NCBI GenBank assembly: GCA_002205965.3 | Contig: NADL03000025.1 | Span: 620,001 to 684,000, forward strand | DNA: 64,000 bases | Direction of reading: 5' to 3' | DNA from: Kappaphycus alvarezii | Taxonomy: Eukaryota; Rhodophyta; Florideophyceae; Gigartinales; Solieriaceae | Shown: in pieces, positions 11,456 through 23,287 of the stretch | Numbering within the stretch: position 1 is the first letter of the stretch | Layout: every line of letters starts with the position of its first letter | Program-made: the position numbers and the translations under genes | Notes under the pieces: model-generated | The model's database searches: none | Seen by the model: only the letters and a program-made list of their open reading frames with translations | What the model was told of the DNA's origin: nothing

Positions 11456-12794
11456 TCGAGCCAAGTAATGAGCGGGGCGAGAACAAGAAGTGAATATAGG
11501 GAAGAAGGACAGAAAGAGGAAGATGGAGCAATGTCAGATTATCATTGAGGGTTTGCAGGAGATTATGATCAGAGATCGCATGTCAAACTGTTTGACTTCT
11601 GCTATGATTGCAAGGCTATCGGCAGATTTGGCGGGTCACTTCGACCCCAGCACAGGTGGACCATCATCCCTTTCGGTTTTTCTATTTGCTGTACAAAGGC
11701 AGCATGGGAAGAACGCTAATGACACGCCACTTGGTAACGCGTCCAACAAATTGTTCAAGGAAGTTGTTACCCAATTATTTTGGCAGCGCGAAAATGTCAT
11801 ATGTTTCGTGTAACAGAAGATGTTGACACCGATGTCGATGGGCAGACCATTTGTACCATCATGGTTATTTTCGAAGCTTGTTCTTTGCATCAACGAACTC
11901 AGACGGGCATCGAACTCCGAACGTCTCGCTTCACCAGATCACACAGGTAATAAGGAGTCTACAGTTGAATTCCGTTTGAATGAATGTATTGTCATCGCTG
12001 GGCCTAATGGATGAGTGAAACGTGAAGGGGGAAGTGCAAACGGAATGAGTGGAAAATATTTTCCAGGTCTGTACAAGATTGTTTTGGCATCATGACACCG
12101 GACTCAAAACTCCAAAAGTCGAGGAAAGAAGAAGCGGAGGAATGGACACAACGTTGAACTCGGTGGTGGGCGTTTTGAAGATGCAAACGAAGAAGCCGAT
12201 GGATTTGATATGGCAGTGAGTATATTACGCACTGCGGTGATGAACTTCGCAACCGAAGGGAGAATGAAAGCAAAAGTGAGGTTTCTGAATGACATTGGGT
12301 TTGTTTTTCATGCATTGGAGACACCCTCTGAAGAACCGATATCGACAAGCCTGTTACCTGTTGTTCTTGTGGGGCATCACTTCTCAATTATGGCTTCAGA
12401 GTTGTCATTAACCGAGCTTGATTTATATGGATCATGGTGACAAATTGAAAGGAAGATTGAGAAAACGTCAGTCTTTTCACCGAGAGATGTGAGTGACTCC
12501 GTGGAGACCAACCGAAAGGAGAATGAGACGAAATTACTCATGTTGATGAGAGCATTCCCTAGTCTGAGTTGTGTCATCAAATTCACCAGTATCGTTAGAC
12601 ATGATCGGAACAAAGATGCCAGAAGTGAATTGACGTACACTCAAAACAAATCAGTGCAACTACACAAGGTTGCTCTTTCATTCTTTGCTGAGGCTCTTCG
12701 ATCAAGGAGTGAGTATATTTTTATGGCGCCGGTCGCTATCCCCTCTGTTATTGCCACCAAAACGTTGACGAGCATGGTTGGCTCCGGGATTTAG
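11456..12794 (+). pseudogene. Unrecognised decayed coding block
   Basis: Plus-strand protein-like segments in alternating frames: 11490-11813 (107 codons), 11820-12014, 12210-12440 and 12489-12794 (101 codons, ending in an Ala/Val/Ile-rich tail). Each stops where another frame continues, as expected of a once-continuous gene. One stretch near 11600 reads CYDCKAIGRFGG, which could be a remnant zinc-knuckle-like segment, but the pattern is incomplete. I do not recognise the protein. Together with 11129-11455 it spans about 1.65 kb and leads into the low-complexity tract at 12900. Confidence 0.3.
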
Positions 12795-12899
12795 TGCGAT
12801 AGCGCCCTCATCCAAACGATGACGAACAACTGTGCGGAACCCACCAATCACGCGACTCACACGCTTCCCTATGCGAGCCCCAGGAACACCTCCATCAAG

Positions 12900-13360
12900 A
12901 CTTGCACCACCAGAACGACCGCTGAAAGTACCAGGAAAGAGACCTCTACGATCAGCATCAGCATCACCACGATCATCAACAGCGCGATCAGCATCACCAC
13001 GAACATCACCAACACGAACAACATCACCACGACCATCAACAACACGACTGACATCATCACGAACATCACCAATACGACCAACATAAACGTGATCCCCAAC
13101 ACCACGATTATCATCACTGCGACCAACATCAACGCGATTCACATCACCGCGACCACCACCATGGCCAACACCAGAACGACCAACATCATTGCGACCCTCA
13201 CCACCATGAGAACCACCAACATGACTATCATCACCGCGAACACCATTCCCTCCCCCACTGGCCCCTCGGTTGCCATCATCGCCAATACCAACACCTTGGT
13301 TATGACCATCATTATCATGGACATCACCGCGTCCACGACCATCACCATCGGAATCACGGG
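12900..13360. repeat. CATCACCAC-type minisatellite
   Basis: A degenerate tract built on words of 9-15 bases such as CATCACCACGAA and CATCAACAACACGA. Its three plus frames read His/Asp/Gln-rich, Thr/Asn/Ile-rich and Ser/Arg-rich; the minus frame reads Gly-Asp/Val-Arg-rich (12702-13142). Because the repeat opens several long frames at once, I do not call any of them a gene. The His/Asp frame contains a stop at about 13036. A similar tract lies at 19040-19560. Confidence 0.65.
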
Positions 13361-13507
13361 ATCTCCTTCACGGAGTAGAAAGGGCAGACATTTGTCCGGG
13401 GAAGCGAACAAAACACGTCTAGATGCTGGTGTATCACTGCAGGATCCAGTGGAGCGATTGTTGACGGCGGACACACCTCCGCTTCTGGTAGGCAACACTG
13501 GATCATG

Positions 13508-13745
13508 AACGAGAGTACGGGTTTCTTGAGGGAGATTTACTTAATCTTGAGGACGACGCGGCAACGACGGCAATCGGCGATGCGATGAGTATGGAGATCC
13601 ACGGAGAGTGCCTGGATTCGACGGTGGAGGGGGCATGGTAGACTGGAGCAAAGTGGGATAAGGGATGGTTGCTTTGATGGAGAAGACAATGGAAGTCGCA
13701 AAGGAAGGCGCTGAAACGGTATGGGCACGGGGAGTTTGAGCAACT
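13508..13745 (+). other. Short protein-like segment after the minisatellite
   Basis: Starting from ATG 13507 or so, the plus strand reads an acidic segment (EGDLLNLEDDAAT and onward) for about 45 codons before a stop. It may be the tail of the decayed gene block upstream. Alternatively it is chance. Nothing recognised. Confidence 0.2.
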
Positions 13746-15508
13746 AAATGGGATGGTATCAAAATGAGTCACGCTTTTACAACCGAGTACCTATTTCTGG
13801 CCAACACATCTTCAAGTTGACCAAACATCACTACTTAAATCGTGTCTGCTGTACTTGTTTTGTAAATCATGACTTTTGCACTTGGAATACTGTCCTACAG
13901 GATGTAGGAAGTCACACAAGAAGTATTTGAAAAAACACATTACCCAAAGGAAGTTTCAAATCATCGTAGATGGGAATCACGTGTTATTCCTCGTCGGGAT
14001 GATACCTTCCGAAATAGGTCCAATTGGGAATGTAGCCCTGAGCAGTGGCCCGACTGAGACTGGTTCAATCAGGAATTAGAGTTGGACTGAAAACCACAAG
14101 ACATGTATGCTTGTTATGAACATAATCTGACAATTTATTGGATGGGATATACAAGAGTATGATACTTTTGGAAATTTGCCGGCAATTTCCACTAATAAAA
14201 TCGATTCATTTGCATTATGCAAATCTCGTATATTAATAAGAAAAGGCCTCCCCTCGCGGATTCTCGTCGGTTGTCCAATAAATGGTGAGCACCTCGATGT
14301 GGCCATCAATAAAAAATGTGCATCTCATACTGATGCTGTTACCCGGTTGATATCGACCGCATGTCTCCTGGTGGCCTAAAACCAATAGGTAAGGCGTCTC
14401 ACTTTTTAATGCCATCACTGGCCCATTGTATCGATAGTAGTAAGCCGTTGGCATACGTCCTGGTGTTGCAACCACTCGTTACATGGTGATGGTGCAAATT
14501 GCGCTTGGTAAGCACCATTTGAACCATCCTCCCTTGACAATATCACTGGTGTATATCAAAGGCCCCATAGATGCATTACAAGTAAGCCGTTGTCACCCAC
14601 ACCCTGACATTGTCACCCACGCCCTGTCGTTGCCACGGAGCATGCTTGGTAACAACGACTGGAGATCAGGTGAAGCATTGACACCACCATTCCCTTGACA
14701 CTAGTACTGGAGTGTGTCAACGCTATTTGTTGATACCGCCAGGGGTGGTTGATAATACCAACGTTCAGCAACTGTCACACTCCGGCGGAAAAAGCAGTCA
14801 TCATAAAAAATTGTTGACAGGAACACGTATCGATGATACAATGCTTTAGTATCAGCTATTTAACGTTTAAAGATGCATAGATATTGACAAAAGAATCTAT
14901 CAATGGTTTCGATGCCACCGGCTGATGTTGATATGATTTTAATCATGATCACCACTCTGCTGATATCAACAACTTCTTGTCGATGCGTAACCTTTGACAC
15001 CATCATTTTCTTAACCTTTTATGTGTGTCAACATATTTTTTAACAAGTTGATATCGTCACTCATAGTCGTAAAAGTAGTGATATAAACAAGAATAGTTCG
15101 ATGGGAACCATCCAATTTTCTAAAAAAAAAGCGCTATTCTATTTGGAACTATGCTCGCCGGGGTGGATAACCGTCAATTCTATTGAGTATGTGATATGTG
15201 TGTTCCATGATATGACACCCATGAGTCACGTATCTGGTTACCGGAATTATGTGGTATCGATGGTCACAATTATGTAGTACTGCAGTTCTACACACATGAG
15301 GTGTCATCTTCAGGATAGAGGGCCCTCTCCCTCTATTGGGGGTCACTCGATACTTTGGACTCATCATAATCAGTGAATTTGCGTGATTCTGATCATCTCC
15401 TCCTACCATGATTTCTTTGCAAGGCAACACTACAGCATAGCATGTTTGAGAATTCCATAAAAAATCAATGACGTACCAATGCATAACCTCAAAATGTGTT
15501 ACAAAGCC
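13746..15508. other. Intergenic tract rich in TTGACA/TGTCAA words
   Basis: No supported gene. Contains a 20-base tandem duplication (TTGTCACCCACxCCCTGxCx at 14590-14609 and 14610-14629) and a TTGACAC...GTGTCAA hairpin at 14695-14720. Repeated CCCTTGACA words occur near 14530 and 14694, and a near-copy (ACCTTTGACACC) near 14993. It lies between two gene blocks that converge on it. The same words recur near 9080-9170 and 20770-20870. Confidence 0.45.
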
Positions 15509-16144
15509 TTACGTTGAAGATGAAACCTGTGCGACTATTGGCCAAGGGATCTGACAACTTAGTCCATGAATGGGACTAAGCACTTGCACAATATCACCTC
15601 CATGTATGCGAAACTGACCACCAGTGCGACGACCGCAACTTCCTATGAATACAACTGAAGGAATCTTATCCCAATTAAAGGGTTTTCCGATCATTTCAAG
15701 GACAAGTTTCTCTTTTTCCAACATATTGTTTAGCTCTGACCTCCATCCACCATCCAATTCAGCACCTCCATTGTCACCATTATCACGTGTACCCAATGTC
15801 AAGGGACACACATTGTCGTGTGACTTGAGGTTAGCAGGATACAATCGGGCATCATCGTTTAAGTAATTGTTATCATCGTTCATCACGCGACGCCCTTCTA
15901 TATCCAAAACAGCACTGATAAGGCCATCTGGGCTCAGAGTGTTACGGATAAATTCCCTTTCTTCTCTCGTCCCTCGGAGTCGCTGCCCGTGACTTGTTCC
16001 GATTCTCTTCTTGAACGCTTCATTCACATCATCCCGTCTGCGCAAAATTCTCAGTGCTGAGATATCTGCATTATTCTTCACAGAAGCATCGGTGCTTTTC
16101 ATTTGCGAAAGTACCAGTCTCACTCTGCCCTGCCAGTCGCTCAT
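15509..16144 (-). CDS. Hypothetical protein segment, 211 aa
   Basis: The longest clean frame of the minus-strand block (211 codons, ATG at 16144). The N-terminal half is charged, with many Arg and Asp (MSDWQGRVRLVLSQMK start). The second half contains an Asn/Asp/Gly-rich stretch (DNGDNGGAELDGGW), then a Gly/Ile-rich segment near SVVFIGSCGRRTGGQF. No family recognised. It is more probably the 3' end of a long decayed gene (see 15509-19607) than an independent gene, because minus-strand frames continue immediately upstream with small overlaps. Confidence 0.4.
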   Translation of the reverse strand: MSDWQGRVRLVLSQMKSTDASVKNNADISALRILRRRDDVNEAFKKRIGTSHGQRLRGTREEREFIRNTLSPDGLISAVLDIEGRRVMNDDNNYLNDDARLYPANLKSHDNVCPLTLGTRDNGDNGGAELDGGWRSELNNMLEKEKLVLEMIGKPFNWDKIPSVVFIGSCGRRTGGQFRIHGGDIVQVLSPIHGLSCQIPWPIVAQVSSST

Positions 16145-19039
16145 AACAGCTCCCTCCAGTGCATCTATCTGTGGATTTCCATGATTAGAGGTACGGGCAG
16201 CTCACTTCAGTTCACGGTGAGCCTTATCAAAAACTAGTTCAACAATACGACTCACATGACCAACCATCGGTAGTACGACAAATGCCAATTCAAGAAGAAG
16301 GTGAACATTTGGGTGGTCAATATTTCTGCAAATGTGTTTCAATGGTTTCACACGGTGTTACACTTGCTTGATTATGCCTCTTCGTGCACTGCTGCGACTC
16401 TGATTGATACGCTGCGACAAGGCAATGACATCATCCTCGATTGATAGAAGTTTGTCAATGAAATAAATGTATCTCCGTACTTCCTCTTGAACTTTCGTCA
16501 AGAAGACTGCACCATTCCAAGCGTTGAAGGCTCTCAAACTCGCAGTACCATCAGACACAGCATCCGGGCGTTTCCAAATCAAAAAACAAGTCTTGCGAAC
16601 ATATCAACGGCTTGAACGACCATCCTCTGCGTTGATGATGTAAAATGTCCGTCCGATTCCTCATTACTGATCACATTCAACATACGATAAGTCTGATGGA
16701 AGGCGTATGGTGCTACAAAAAGAATATTATATGTATCACGCAGTGACATTGAGATTAGTTCAGACTCAGATATCACTCTGTTCTGCATTTCCAGGTTACA
16801 TTCTCGCAGTGAAGACAAAATATAGATTCAAATATCCTTCTATGATTCTTGAGGGTAATAATCGAGTCGCTGCCTGAATACAGTCCTTGGCTAACCCGGT
16901 CAGAAGATGGTCCACGCCGATGAACATGCAATAGAGGGGTCAATATATGCTGGCAGAATTCGTCGACATCTCCTATCAACAGGCACTCGAGATTCACATT
17001 TCGCCAGCGTTACACAAAGCATGAAAAACATCTTTCAGAAATGTGGATTTCGATTTCATTCCCAAACCCTTGAACTCTTTTTCTGACATATTAAATCTCT
17101 GCAGTTCAGTGCGTCGAAGCAAATACCTCCTCGCAAATTCCAAACCGCCATGAAGTGATGAATCCCTATATCTACCTATACATTTAACCTTATCCCGCGA
17201 TATCAATTTCAGTCACAGCCCTCCGAACGCAACGACATAGATGGCAGAACGAATTAGCATTATGTCCCATAACATCAATTGCATCATTTGGTGCAGGATT
17301 ATCACCAACACATCCAACAAGATCCAAAAACACCCTCAGTTTCTCCCATCACAACAAATCTCACTGAAACCTGCTGTCATTCCCGTTACCAAATATCTCT
17401 GATTCTATCAATATTACCTGAAAGGGTACACCTGGCGGTGTCATGGATATGAGCAGAATTGCAGAGGTTGTCGACCGTCGAGAGGCTGGTAGATTAAGCG
17501 GTACTATATAGACACCGAAAGCTAAAGCTTTCTTCCCTTCCGTCATTAGGAAACCATCCCAAAACAATAGAAACCGGTATATAAAATACTTCTCTCCATT
17601 TTACAATAGCCCAATGCTCGATATTGATTCCATCGTTTCACACAACCACTATACAGTATGAGGTTCCAACATTTCAACCGATCCCACCGGTTCCATGTAC
17701 GAAAGGTACCGATTCGAAGAATTGGTGCCACTGTTATGTGATAATCTATGGTCATTTGGCAAATTTCGACCACGCATGACCGAACGCGTCTCAAGATTTT
17801 CTCGTCTGATGTCGAAGTTGATTGCCTTCATTTGCAACACTTATCCAAAATAATGAACACGAGGAATCTACCTCGGTAACCCGAAAGAAGCGATACATGA
17901 TCATTACTCTTGCCGCAGAACCGCTATCACTGCAGTGGTTATCAGTCGGTCTCAACATGCAAATCGTGTCACCAACCCGACAAAGGCCTCCGAAGATATC
18001 ACGTTCAGTCTGTCTTGCGCTGGAAATCTTTTCAGCCGTTTGTCCATGTCTGTCAGCACTTCATCTACAGAGTAGCAACTTGACTCCATGCATAAAGTGT
18101 TTATTATCGGAATGTGACTCATCGTTGCGATTCCGAACTCCTGTTAAGGCCATTGACCTCTGTCGATCTCAGATAGCGGTGAGTACTCCTGTAATGATTC
18201 TCGGGTGACCTTCCTGATTTTCCACTGCCGATGTCGAAAAGACCTTCAGAAAATCGGTACACAGTGAATCACGTCCCATCATTGTTACTTTCAGTGTGTC
18301 ACCGGGCTCTGCATCAGTGATTACTGACTCTCCATGCCATGGGCAGTCTAACCTTATAGTCCGAGTACCGAGGTAAAATCGATTTCATCAGCAATGATTG
18401 GCCAGTCATCTACACAATCAGATAGCTTTATTCCCGGTCTAGAAGGAGGCAAGATGTTCGTATTCCTTATTCTGTCCACGGAATACGTTGGTTCAACAGT
18501 GCTACTGCTGGTGCCTTTTATGACGTCATACAAAAGGTGAGTCGATACGTCAAGGGACGTATACTCACTAACAGGAACCACACGCACCACTGTTTGCTCC
18601 CGATACATTGAATACCATTCGGCCACTGACACCCGGCTTTTCTGTACTCGCATAATGTAGTGCATCGTTTGACCGTGCAGCCAAAGTTTCACGAACAAAT
18701 GGGGCCAATTTTTATCCATACTCCTGTACGATTGGGTTATTGATCTCATTCCACGACCGTCGATGTCACAATTGGTGGGGTTACCTCATCATCAACAGGA
18801 ACTATTTCCTCCCAGCGTGCCACCCCCATACTCGAAAATCTCGAGAAGAGTGTGGAAACAATTTTGTAATGAGTTTGGTAAACCTGACACTTCCCGATAT
18901 CAGCAATTCTGGAAATAATTTCTGCCAGTGATCCAGGGGTAACACACGCCCCGGCCTTCCTCGTGTCGATGATATCACCTGTTTGGCACATCTGTCACCA
19001 GAACCTTCATTAAAAACGAGTTCATCCGTTTCAAATCAT

Positions 19040-19560
19040 TAATAGCCATGTCAACGTCACCACATCCACCAACAATGCCATTTATGCCATCAACGACACA
19101 ACCATCGCAACTAGCAATCGCCATGTCAATTTCATCATACCCTGCAGCAATACCATTTCCTCCATCAACGTCGCAACCATCGTCACCATCACCACGAACA
19201 TCATCCTCACCAGCAGTGTTACGACAAACATCACGATAGCTTTCTCCATCCCTGTTATCATAAACCAAGTTCTCGCCATCATCATTGTCGCCACATCCAT
19301 AACCATCATCCCCATTTCCCCTGTCACTCCAAACCCGATAGGCAGCATCACCAACAAGAGCATCATCGTCGTGCATGTTAACACCATCATCCCAGCATCT
19401 ATCTCCAGAGTCACCCATACCGTTATCCCCGTCACAGTCAACACCGGAGCAAATTTTGGCACCGCAACCAACTACACCAACAACATGACCTTCTGCGTCC
19501 CCTCTCCCATCACCATCACCGCCATGGTGTCCGTTGGCAACGTCACCAACGACACCAGTT
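19040..19560. repeat. Low-complexity CATCACC/CCATCATC tract
   Basis: Degenerate Thr/Ser- or Gly/Asp-coding tract with CATCACCAC and CCATCATC words. The minus strand stays open for 210 codons (18975-19607), reading DGDGRGD, DGDDG and DVDGGNG motifs. These superficially resemble Asp-rich calcium-binding loops but have no regular spacing. It is similar in kind to the 12.9-13.4 kb tract, and both border decayed gene blocks. Confidence 0.5.
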
Positions 19561-19607
19561 CCCACATCGGGTGGTATCTTCGTTTCAAGCTGATCTCCCA
19601 TGCTCAT

Positions 19608-20768
19608 GAAGGCATGAAACGAGTCCAGTTTGCGCTGTCATTTCTTCTTCTTCTGATTTATTTTGAGGGTTTTTGTACGCCTTTGAGGCGGCGTGGCATC
19701 CTGACAAAGTCACCTGATTCCTCTTGGCCTGATCCAATGACGAGCTGCATCGTAGAGATTTGAGGAGATGCTGCAATTTTCCTCTCGTTCATATTTGGCA
19801 TCGAAGTCTATCTTCTTAAAACTGTTAATGTACTAGCACACTGGCTCAGCTAGACAGGTACGTCCCTAGAAAACATCAGTCTGGTGGAAATGGTTTCGAA
19901 ACTTTCCATTCGTTTCATATCATTTCGTTACGTTTAGAGGGGAAATGAAGAAAACAATTGTATCTGTTTATTGTAGAGACTATTGAGGACATAAAAAATT
20001 ATTTTGCAAGGAATATGAAACAGACAAGTTAAGTTATCGGTTTCATATTACTTGCTAGGCTTCAACTATACCTAAATAAGGTAAGGATTGATTCAGTCCG
20101 CGATCGTCCCGACGCCATCAAAACCATTTATCTGGGAAGAGCCATGTAGCCGTGTATATCTTCACGTAAATCTTGGGGAAAAAGGCACGCGAAAATCGCT
20201 GAGTCGGAGCCTCTAGAGTCATAAAGAGCACGAATGAATTAGAAACAGTCATTTGAGGAAGTTTAATTGGAATTATCATATATCGTGCGTTATGATTAAT
20301 GAAACTGTTTCAGTTGCTTCTGCTGGGCCAATTTACTACCCTTTCATGTCTGCCGTGTGCTTCAAACTTTATTCTACCGGAACTCTCATACTAACCCTCA
20401 AACTCGCAGATCTCAATTTGCACATGAAAGTAAAAGTTACACACATATGCGCTATGTACTCCCGGTACGACAACTAGCGTCGCTTTTAACATCATTCGTA
20501 ATAGAAAATTCAGATGAAGGTAACTTACCTGAAGTTCAACCGCGGAGGAAACGGAAACTTGCAAAATACACCTTGACATGTTCTCTTTGTTATTGACAGT
20601 ATTTCAATACATGCCGTAAAAAAGCGGACGTACGGGTTGCCAAGAATTCCTGTACTCAAATATAGTATGAAACTATCAGTGTTCTGAAAATCCAGCAGTT
20701 ACGGCACATATTCGACGTATAAGTAACCCTATAGGGTTTTCATGTCATTAAAGTTTTGGTTTTGAACA
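19608..20768. other. No supported gene
   Basis: Divergent region between the minus block starting at 19607 and the plus block starting at 21196. Short frames at 20253-20596 have no recognisable domain. Confidence 0.4.
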
Positions 20769-21000
20769 TTATTATTGTCGTTGACAGATGTTTCAACGTC
20801 AATAGTAAAAAGTCGTTGGCAGATTTGTCAATACACTATTGTCGTTGACAGATTTGTCAACGACAATAATACTGTTACAGGTACAGTTTTCGTTCTAGAA
20901 AACATTGTCTCATAATTGCAATTTGAAGCGTCCCCTGATGTCGACACACTGATTTTGTAGTCGTTGTCGTGTAGTCGTTGACGTTTTTCAACGACTACAC
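20769..21000. repeat. Cluster of GTCGTTGA hairpins
   Basis: A perfect hairpin of 14-base arms (TATTGTCGTTGACA, 20837-20850 and 20855-20868, 4-base loop). A second has 13-base arms (GTGTAGTCGTTGA, 20969-20981 and 20988-21000, 6-base loop). A degenerate third lies at about 20775-20805. All share the core GTCGTTGA and lie 200-420 bases upstream of the plus-strand block at 21196. They may be subterminal repeats, protein-binding sites or relics of foldback insertions. Confidence 0.7.
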
Positions 21001-21057
21001 ATTCAGCGTGTCTGTCGACATAGATTAAACATTGATTTACACTCGGTTCTATTAGTT

Positions 21058-21066
21058 TGTTATATA
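21058..21066 (+). promoter_or_regulatory. TATA-like element
   Basis: GTTATATAAG lies about 135 bases upstream of ATG 21196, a spacing similar to that seen for the two vWA genes elsewhere in the window. Assignment by position only. Confidence 0.3.
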
Positions 21067-21195
21067 AGTTATTCGTTCCCTTCGCTTTGTTACTATCAAT
21101 TTATTATCGCCAACCTATCCAACTACTCCATGGTATTCAATACATTCGTTCTTTTCCATCTCGAAACCGCCCCATAGTCCTCCTCGGATTAAACA

Positions 21196-22757
21196 ATGTC
21201 CAAGAACATCCGTTCACGCTCATCGAGTGTAGTCTGTTTCGGCGGACAGAGCACACAGCGGACAGAGCATCGGGCCATGTTCAGCTCCACGAAAGTCGCA
21301 ATATACCGCAATGTCGACGTCAAAGATTCCAGTCACAAGTCGACACCCCCCTCCCCGTCAGCTGGAACAGCTCAAGCCGTACCTTCTACCAAGTGCAGAG
21401 GCAGGCGTCGTTCCTTCAACACAACCACAGATGTCATCGTCAACAACCTTCAACACAATATCAACTTTTCCAGTCGTTACAACCTCCTTCGTCGCCCGAA
21501 GAAGCATATTCCGTTACCAAAAGTAGGTGAATTTATCGAAGTTCTGTGGAAGTTATGCGATAACAGTGATCATTCCACGTCATCGGATCACGAGAGTTTC
21601 ACTCCATCGTCTAACACTTCCCAAGTCGGGAAGCGAAGCAGACAGAAATCAGCAGTTTCTACGGATGTTTGGTGGCCAGCTCTTGTGTCAGCGGAAGCTT
21701 CGATGGATCGTCGGACCTCACGTATACAGTTTCATATCTTTCTCCTGGACCAGGCCATTTAGATTCATACGTACACAAGGATGTCACATTCTTCCCTGGT
21801 CATGAACTAAGGCATGGAACAGGCCATCAGGAGGGAATGTTTGCCCCTTGGAGGCCATGTGAATGGGGTCCTATTCCTGACGAGGAAGTGTCAACAGCTG
21901 CTGATATCGAAGGTGATGAGCATTCTCTGTTACCACTCAAGAAGCAATGCGAAGAAGCTCATGCAGAACTTCGACCGTCTTCTTCTACTCCGGTGTTACG
22001 ACTACAGGTAGTGGAACAAATTATTTCCGGGTTGCGAGATATCATCCGTGGACATCAAATATTATTTTCATCAAAGGTGCCTCAGGTTTCTCGTACTACA
22101 AAAACTGATCGAGTGAGAGCGTTTCTTCGAGCCTACACTGTACTGTCTTTTAAGGATGTCCTTCCCAAATCTGTTGGCAGAGGGCGGTAAATGATGCCGG
22201 CTGCTATAATTAGACGTGCAACCGCTGTTTGTCCGAAAGTTGTCACGACCAAAGCAGCAGATTACACATTGGCTGATTTCTTGGCTGCTGTTGAGACTTG
22301 GAAATGTCAGTCACTTTCAGCAGTGTCTACTCGACCGACAACCATCTCCTCAAGCCTCTTGAATCTCCGTAGCGACAACTCAAAACTGACTGTTGTTTTC
22401 AGAAGGTTCAGTGATTTCTGCAGCTGTATATGGATTGACGAAGCGCATTGCAAAGAGTTGATGGGCAGAGTGTATCGGGATCCGAAAACGGAGAAGTTGC
22501 AAAGTGCATATGTCACGGGTATCAGCGTTTCATCTGATGGTGTTACTTGCAGCCAGCATCGTGGTGTTGGTGTTAATGTGCAAACAGTCGTCGTCAACGG
22601 TGGTTTGCAGTACCTTCAGCAATTCTCTGAAGAACTTATGACTGTAGTTTATCGTCCTTTTGTCGGGTGGAATGGTAGAGAGGGAATGTTCGGGAGGGTT
22701 ATTCATTGGTGTCGCGAAATGTTCAAGAATCTTGCAGGAGTTGCAGCATTCGAATAG
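21196..22757 (+). pseudogene. Unrecognised protein in three overlapping frames
   Basis: Three plus-strand frames overlap in series: 21196-21762 (188 codons; Ser/Arg/Thr-rich, basic), 21669-22190 (173 codons) and 22191-22757 (188 codons, starting directly after the stop of the second). Taken as one frameshifted gene they give about 500 residues: a basic disordered N-terminus, a middle part with PLKKQCEEAHAEL and LRDIIRGHQ helices, and a C-terminal part with FCSCIWIDEAHC and VTGISVSSDGV segments. The DEAH here is not in a helicase context: I see no Walker A motif. A TATA-like box lies at 21058 and a hairpin cluster upstream. No family recognised. Confidence 0.4.
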
Positions 22758-23280
22758 CGTCATTTGGTTCTAGTGAATAACTCTCGCTTAGTGCCAATTG
22801 CCAAGTGTTGGTGACAATCCCAACCCATCCCTGGACTTCAGGATAGAATGAAACAGAATTCCAGTTTTGCAGCATAGATGGCTTGGAGATTTGAGTACTA
22901 CACACGATATGCTCGGTAAGATAACGGCACATATTCCTCTCGTCTTATTCCAATCTCAACGCATCTGTCAAGAAGTTAGTGATATTCTGGATATTGACAG
23001 GTATAATGTTTGCTTCATACATAAAGAATAAGCTTCCTAGACATTTAAAACCAACAAATAACTTCTCCCTTTATGATGAATTGTCCACCGTTACTGGCTT
23101 CATGGACAATTTACGAAGAATTGCTAACGTTAAAAGTTGATTTTCCGGTGGCAGAATTGGTTTATTGGTGATAGTGAGATCGGTGTCGGGGGATAGATGG
23201 CCTGGTGGAGGAATTGGGGCCTCGGTGGCGGTGGAGGTAGTGAGTTGTGGACCATGGAGCTGGTGTTTCGGTGGTGGAGG
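22758..23280. other. No gene; one hairpin
   Basis: Contains AATTGTCCA/TGGACAATT arms (23079-23087 and 23103-23111). No coding stretch supported. A GGTGGAGGAATT word is repeated near 23200 and 23270. Confidence 0.4.
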
Positions 23281-23287
23281 AATTAAG

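Larger units (their letters stand above)
15509..19607 (-). pseudogene. Long decayed minus-strand gene, possibly a transposase-like protein
   Basis: A chain of minus-strand frames runs from 19607 to 15509, several overlapping or abutting (18975-19607, 18746-18991, 18354-18749, 17546-17794, 17361-17567, 16994-17206, 16773-16997, 16579-16818, 16358-16582, 15509-16144), with gaps around 17.8-18.35 kb and 16.15-16.35 kb that also read as broken protein. This fits one gene of about 4 kb with many frameshifts. The N-terminal part is a Gly/Asp-rich acidic region. Near 17400-17570 a WDGF motif followed by GVYIVPLNLP and a PPGV loosely resembles the DGF...NLP...PG core of Plavaka-type transposases. The rest is unrecognised. 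I rate the transposase idea as weak. Confidence 0.35.

Noticed and set aside
12819..13508. 229-codon plus-strand frame rich in Thr, Asn and Ile
   Set aside because: It is produced by the CATCACCAC-type repeat, which opens several frames on both strands at once.
13537..13772. Overlapping Ser/Pro/His-rich minus frames
   Set aside because: Three overlapping frames of similar length with biased composition, no domain and no promoter; probably chance.
18975..19607. DxDGxNG-like motifs suggesting EF-hand or dockerin-type calcium binding
   Set aside because: The motifs are irregularly spaced, lack flanking helices and come from a low-complexity repeat.
22400..22460. DEAH tetrapeptide suggesting a helicase
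   Set aside because: No Walker A motif or other helicase motif occurs in the same block; a four-residue match is expected by chance.
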